From Bacteroides sp. (GTDB taxonomy: Bacteria > Bacteroidota > Bacteroidia > Bacteroidales > Bacteroidaceae), in NCBI GenBank assembly GCA_019414665.1, contig DXLO01000030.1:1-26972 (forward strand): DNA of 26,972 nt, given 5' to 3'. Below are positions 24,476-26,972 of the stretch, one piece after another (position 1 is the stretch's first letter; each line of letters opens with the position of its first letter). The notes under the pieces were generated by a model, which ran no database searches, was not told where the DNA came from, and saw only the letters and a list, made by a program, of their open reading frames with translations. Position numbers and translations under genes: made by a program.

Positions 24476-25606
24476 ATGAAATTGCGTACAGTTGGTAAAT
24501 TAGGTGTAATACTTTCTGTTATACTTTTTTGCATAGGAGTAGGGCTTTATAGTTTTGCTCGTTTGAGTCTTGCAGAAAGTGGAAAGGATGCTGATTTGCT
24601 TGCTGTTGTTCCTTCTGATTGTATCGGACTTTTGGAAACTGATAATATTGAGTTTATGGTCAATGAGTTTCCACAGGCTGCTTATGCAGGACAGCTTGAT
24701 ACACTTCAAAGCAGTGGACTTTTTTCTGTTGTGGGAGAAGACATGATTCCTTACATCGTAGAGAATGCTCACGATTTACATAATCAGATGAATTATATGA
24801 TGGTGAGTTTTCATGCTCCGATTTCTTCTCGTAATTTGGTTATGTATTTCCGTACAAATGAATCTGGAAGGAACTTCATTCGCGAAATGATAACCAGAAA
24901 GGGACTTTCTTTTTCAGCTAAAAAAGAAACTTATAGAGGAAAAACGATAGAGATTTACCCCGTAAGTAATAATGATTTCATATCTTGTTACAATGGCAAG
25001 GGATTTTTGGCTGTCAGTTATCAGAAGAATCTGATAGAAAAAGTAATAGATGCCGAGAAAGACGAAAAGTCATTGCGCCAGGATGTCGGATTTACTTCTA
25101 TCGCTCATACTAAGACGGCAAATTTTTTGACTTTATACGGACATACAGCGTCGATACCTTTGCTGGCAGAAGAAAATACTGATTGTTGGAGTGAATTTGA
25201 TATTCATTTGAATAGTGAAGTATTTTATCTGAGTGGCTCTATGTATGCTTCCGATTCATGCCTATATCGGGTAGAAGAACGGTTAAAGTCCATTCAGCCT
25301 CTTCGTGAGGACAGTGTGCTCATCCTTTCCGGTCAGGAAAAGGTGGATTCCTGCATTTCGCAAGTATTGTCTATTCCGCAACACACGTTGTTTGATGAGT
25401 GTGTTTCGAATCTATCGCGCGATGCATCCTTTATTATGGTGGCAGATGTAGATAAGCTGGCACAGAATCTGGGTGCATATAAAAATTATCTACCTGCGTT
25501 TATTTATGATCATGTAGAATTATTCCGTTCGTTTATCTTATCAGTCCAAATTACGAATGTAAACAATAAGCTTTCGCATATATTTGTTTTTACCTATAAA
25601 GAATAG
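24476..25606 (+). CDS. uncharacterised protein with N-terminal membrane anchor
   Basis: A 376-residue protein I do not recognise with confidence. Residues of about 8-30 (LGVILSVILFCIGVGLYSFA) form a signal anchor, so the rest is probably periplasmic or extracytoplasmic. The anchor is followed by LLAVVPSDCIGLLETDNIEF, a pattern reminiscent of DUF3352-type proteins, but the match is only by impression. No catalytic motif, zinc site or nucleotide-binding loop is visible; four or five Cys are scattered. It has its own consensus promoter and a very short leader, and ends 11 nt from the convergent MFS gene with no clear terminator between them. Confidence 0.75.
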   Translation: MKLRTVGKLGVILSVILFCIGVGLYSFARLSLAESGKDADLLAVVPSDCIGLLETDNIEFMVNEFPQAAYAGQLDTLQSSGLFSVVGEDMIPYIVENAHDLHNQMNYMMVSFHAPISSRNLVMYFRTNESGRNFIREMITRKGLSFSAKKETYRGKTIEIYPVSNNDFISCYNGKGFLAVSYQKNLIEKVIDAEKDEKSLRQDVGFTSIAHTKTANFLTLYGHTASIPLLAEENTDCWSEFDIHLNSEVFYLSGSMYASDSCLYRVEERLKSIQPLREDSVLILSGQEKVDSCISQVLSIPQHTLFDECVSNLSRDASFIMVADVDKLAQNLGAYKNYLPAFIYDHVELFRSFILSVQITNVNNKLSHIFVFTYKE

Positions 25607-25617
25607 GAGATTCTTAG

Positions 25618-26817
25618 TTATCTGAGTTTATTCTTCAGGAAATGCGGACCGGCTTTAAAATGGAAGTAAATAACAGAAACTACAGTCAGAAAGGCTCCAA
25701 ACAGATAGGCTGCTCGGAAAGAAGCTATTTCTGCAATGTACCCTCCACTCAGCATTCCTATTCCTAATCCGACATCCCATGAGGTCAGATAAGTACTTGT
25801 AGCCGTTCCTCGTTGGCTGTTGGGGGCAAGGTTGACGAATAAGGTGTTATAAGCGGGAAACATTGTTCCAAACCCGATTCCAAGCAATAGGGAGATAAGG
25901 AAGAATAAAATAATAGTAAATGAACTGTTCCAATTGATAAGCCATCCGCAGGCTGTCAGACCGAAATAGCAGATACAGACGAGGTATAACCCGGCAGAGA
26001 TGACCTGTGTGATCATTCCTTTGTCTACCAGGCGTCCACTGAAGAGTCGGCTGATAGCCATTCCTACAGCCATAAGAGTAAAGAAGAATCCTGTTTCTGC
26101 AGTGATACCTATTTGCTTAGCATACATTGCTACGTAGTTTGTTGTCATGCCGTAGGGAATAGATAACAGTAATAAGCTGAATCCGGCAGGAAGTCCTTTT
26201 AACAAAATAAACCGGTCCAATGAAATCGGCTCTCTTTTTACGGGAGGTTTATAGGGCGTTTTCACCATGGTAGCTGCCAGAAAGCCTAATATGCAAGAGC
26301 CCAGTGAATAAGAAAAAATGGTGATATATGAAGCTCCTCCGCTATGAAGGAACAATCCGAACATCGGTCCGATGGACATAGCCAGATTGTTTGCCAGTCC
26401 ATAATATCCTAAACCTTCTCCGCGACGACTGGAAGGCATAATGTCTATTACTACCGTATTTCCGCCAACTGTAACCATACCGAATGATATACCGTGTATC
26501 ACACGAAAAATAATGAATAATGTCAGCAAGCCAGCTACCATATATCCGGCAAATATCAGTGTAAAGATAAAGTAGGCAATCAGGTAGAGAGGTTTACGGG
26601 CAAAAGTATCGAGAAAATATCCGGAAAACGGACGGATACAAAGAGAGGAAATGGTATAGCAGGAAAGCACTATACCTATTGTCGTATTTGAAGCCTCGAA
26701 TATCTCTGAAAGATAAAACGGAAGAACTGGAGTCAATAGCCAAAAGCCGAAATATAAAAGGAAATTGGCTGCCAGTATACAACAATAGCTTGGTGTAATA
26801 AGACGTTCCTTTTCCAT
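25618..26817 (-). CDS. major facilitator superfamily transporter
   Basis: A 399-residue inner-membrane transporter with about 12 hydrophobic segments. Family markers: after TM2, the loop SGYFLDTFARKP (the G-x-L-x-D-x-x-x-R-K motif A variant), the second half repeat SRLFSGRLVDKG, and RVIHGISFGM in the N half. The pattern, including MPSSRRGEGLGYYGLANNLA, resembles drug-efflux or sugar-efflux type MFS; the substrate is unknown. ATG 26817 (MEKERLITPS) is preferred; ATG 26847 would add MLIRVLQISN but lies inside an inverted repeat and reads through it. No TolC- or HlyD-like partner is adjacent. Confidence 0.9.
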   Translation of the reverse strand: MEKERLITPSYCCILAANFLLYFGFWLLTPVLPFYLSEIFEASNTTIGIVLSCYTISSLCIRPFSGYFLDTFARKPLYLIAYFIFTLIFAGYMVAGLLTLFIIFRVIHGISFGMVTVGGNTVVIDIMPSSRRGEGLGYYGLANNLAMSIGPMFGLFLHSGGASYITIFSYSLGSCILGFLAATMVKTPYKPPVKREPISLDRFILLKGLPAGFSLLLLSIPYGMTTNYVAMYAKQIGITAETGFFFTLMAVGMAISRLFSGRLVDKGMITQVISAGLYLVCICYFGLTACGWLINWNSSFTIILFFLISLLLGIGFGTMFPAYNTLFVNLAPNSQRGTATSTYLTSWDVGLGIGMLSGGYIAEIASFRAAYLFGAFLTVVSVIYFHFKAGPHFLKNKLR

Positions 26818-26830
26818 ATTTGAAATTTGC

Positions 26831-26907
26831 AAAACGCGGATTAACATAGACTTTTACAGAATTCTTTAAGGTTGAATCTATAAAGAGCCTGCGTTAATCC
26901 GCGTTTT
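26831..26907. repeat. 15-bp inverted repeat upstream of the MFS gene
   Basis: AAAACGCGGATTAAC (26831-26845) and GTTAATCCGCGTTTT (26893-26907) are perfect complements 47 nt apart, with a further inner pair ATAGA/TCTAT (26846-26850, 26877-26881). It could be a terminator for a leftward gene beyond the window, a leader hairpin, or a REP-like element. Confidence 0.65.
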
Positions 26908-26972
26908 CTTTATATATAATACGTGAGTTCGGGATAAGATATAGCTTATAAAAGTTGGTAATCTCGCAAATA
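26908..26972. other. intergenic to window edge
   Basis: AT-rich sequence with no gene. It ends CAAATA, which would be the start of a leftward -7 motif if TA lies two bases past the edge; this cannot be seen. Confidence 0.3.

Noticed and set aside
1..26972. Mobile element, phage, defence island or CRISPR array
   Set aside because: No transposase, recombinase, toxin-antitoxin, restriction or repeat-spacer pattern is present; all sizeable frames fit chromosomal genes.

Overview
The window looks like chromosomal housekeeping and regulatory sequence from the order Bacteroidales, most likely Bacteroides or Phocaeicola. The evidence is moderate GC, many copies of the Bacteroidota -7 promoter motif TAnnTTTG (several with a TTTG box 18-20 nt upstream), few strong Shine-Dalgarno sites, and recognisable Bacteroides gene sets: rprX-rprY, the GTPase-defective EF-G paralog, and fur-purA next to a dipeptidyl peptidase III. 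I see no transposase, integrase, phage gene, CRISPR array or rRNA.

Layout: 1-600 holds a short AraC-type regulator followed by a very long hairpin. 753-5290 reads rightward: dipeptidyl peptidase III, an AlkD-like DNA alkylation repair protein, a Fur-family regulator and purA, ending at a strong terminator. 5368-8511 is leftward: one large secreted protein with an N-terminal beta-helix-like half and a DUF6298-like C-terminal half. From a divergent promoter region at about 8.55 kb come an ABC-F ATPase and an M13 metallopeptidase lipoprotein (8611-12609), then an EF-G paralog with altered GTPase motifs (12866-15025), then the two-component pair RprX/RprY (15293-17531).

17613-18339 is leftward: a 58-residue two-helix membrane protein that size cut-offs would miss, and a MarR regulator. 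18525-19613 is the ribosomal operon rpsF-rpsR-rplI. A gene-poor AT-rich gap follows (19614-20161), then a tiny Ala-rich lipoprotein (leftward), mtaB overlapping a GT2 glycosyltransferase, folD, two identical tRNA-His genes, an uncharacterised membrane-anchored protein, and a leftward MFS transporter whose upstream region carries a 15-bp inverted repeat.

The genes mostly concern translation and its modification (S6, S18, L9, EF-G paralog, MtaB, ABC-F, tRNA-His), nucleotide and one-carbon metabolism (PurA, FolD), peptide breakdown (M49, M13) and sensing (Fur, MarR, AraC, RprXY). I find no convincing new multi-gene system. The best leads are the two-domain secreted protein, the degenerate EF-G G domain, the repeat-bearing rprXY leader, the AraC-downstream hairpin, and several structured intergenic stretches. 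All family names come from reading motifs by eye; no database search was run.
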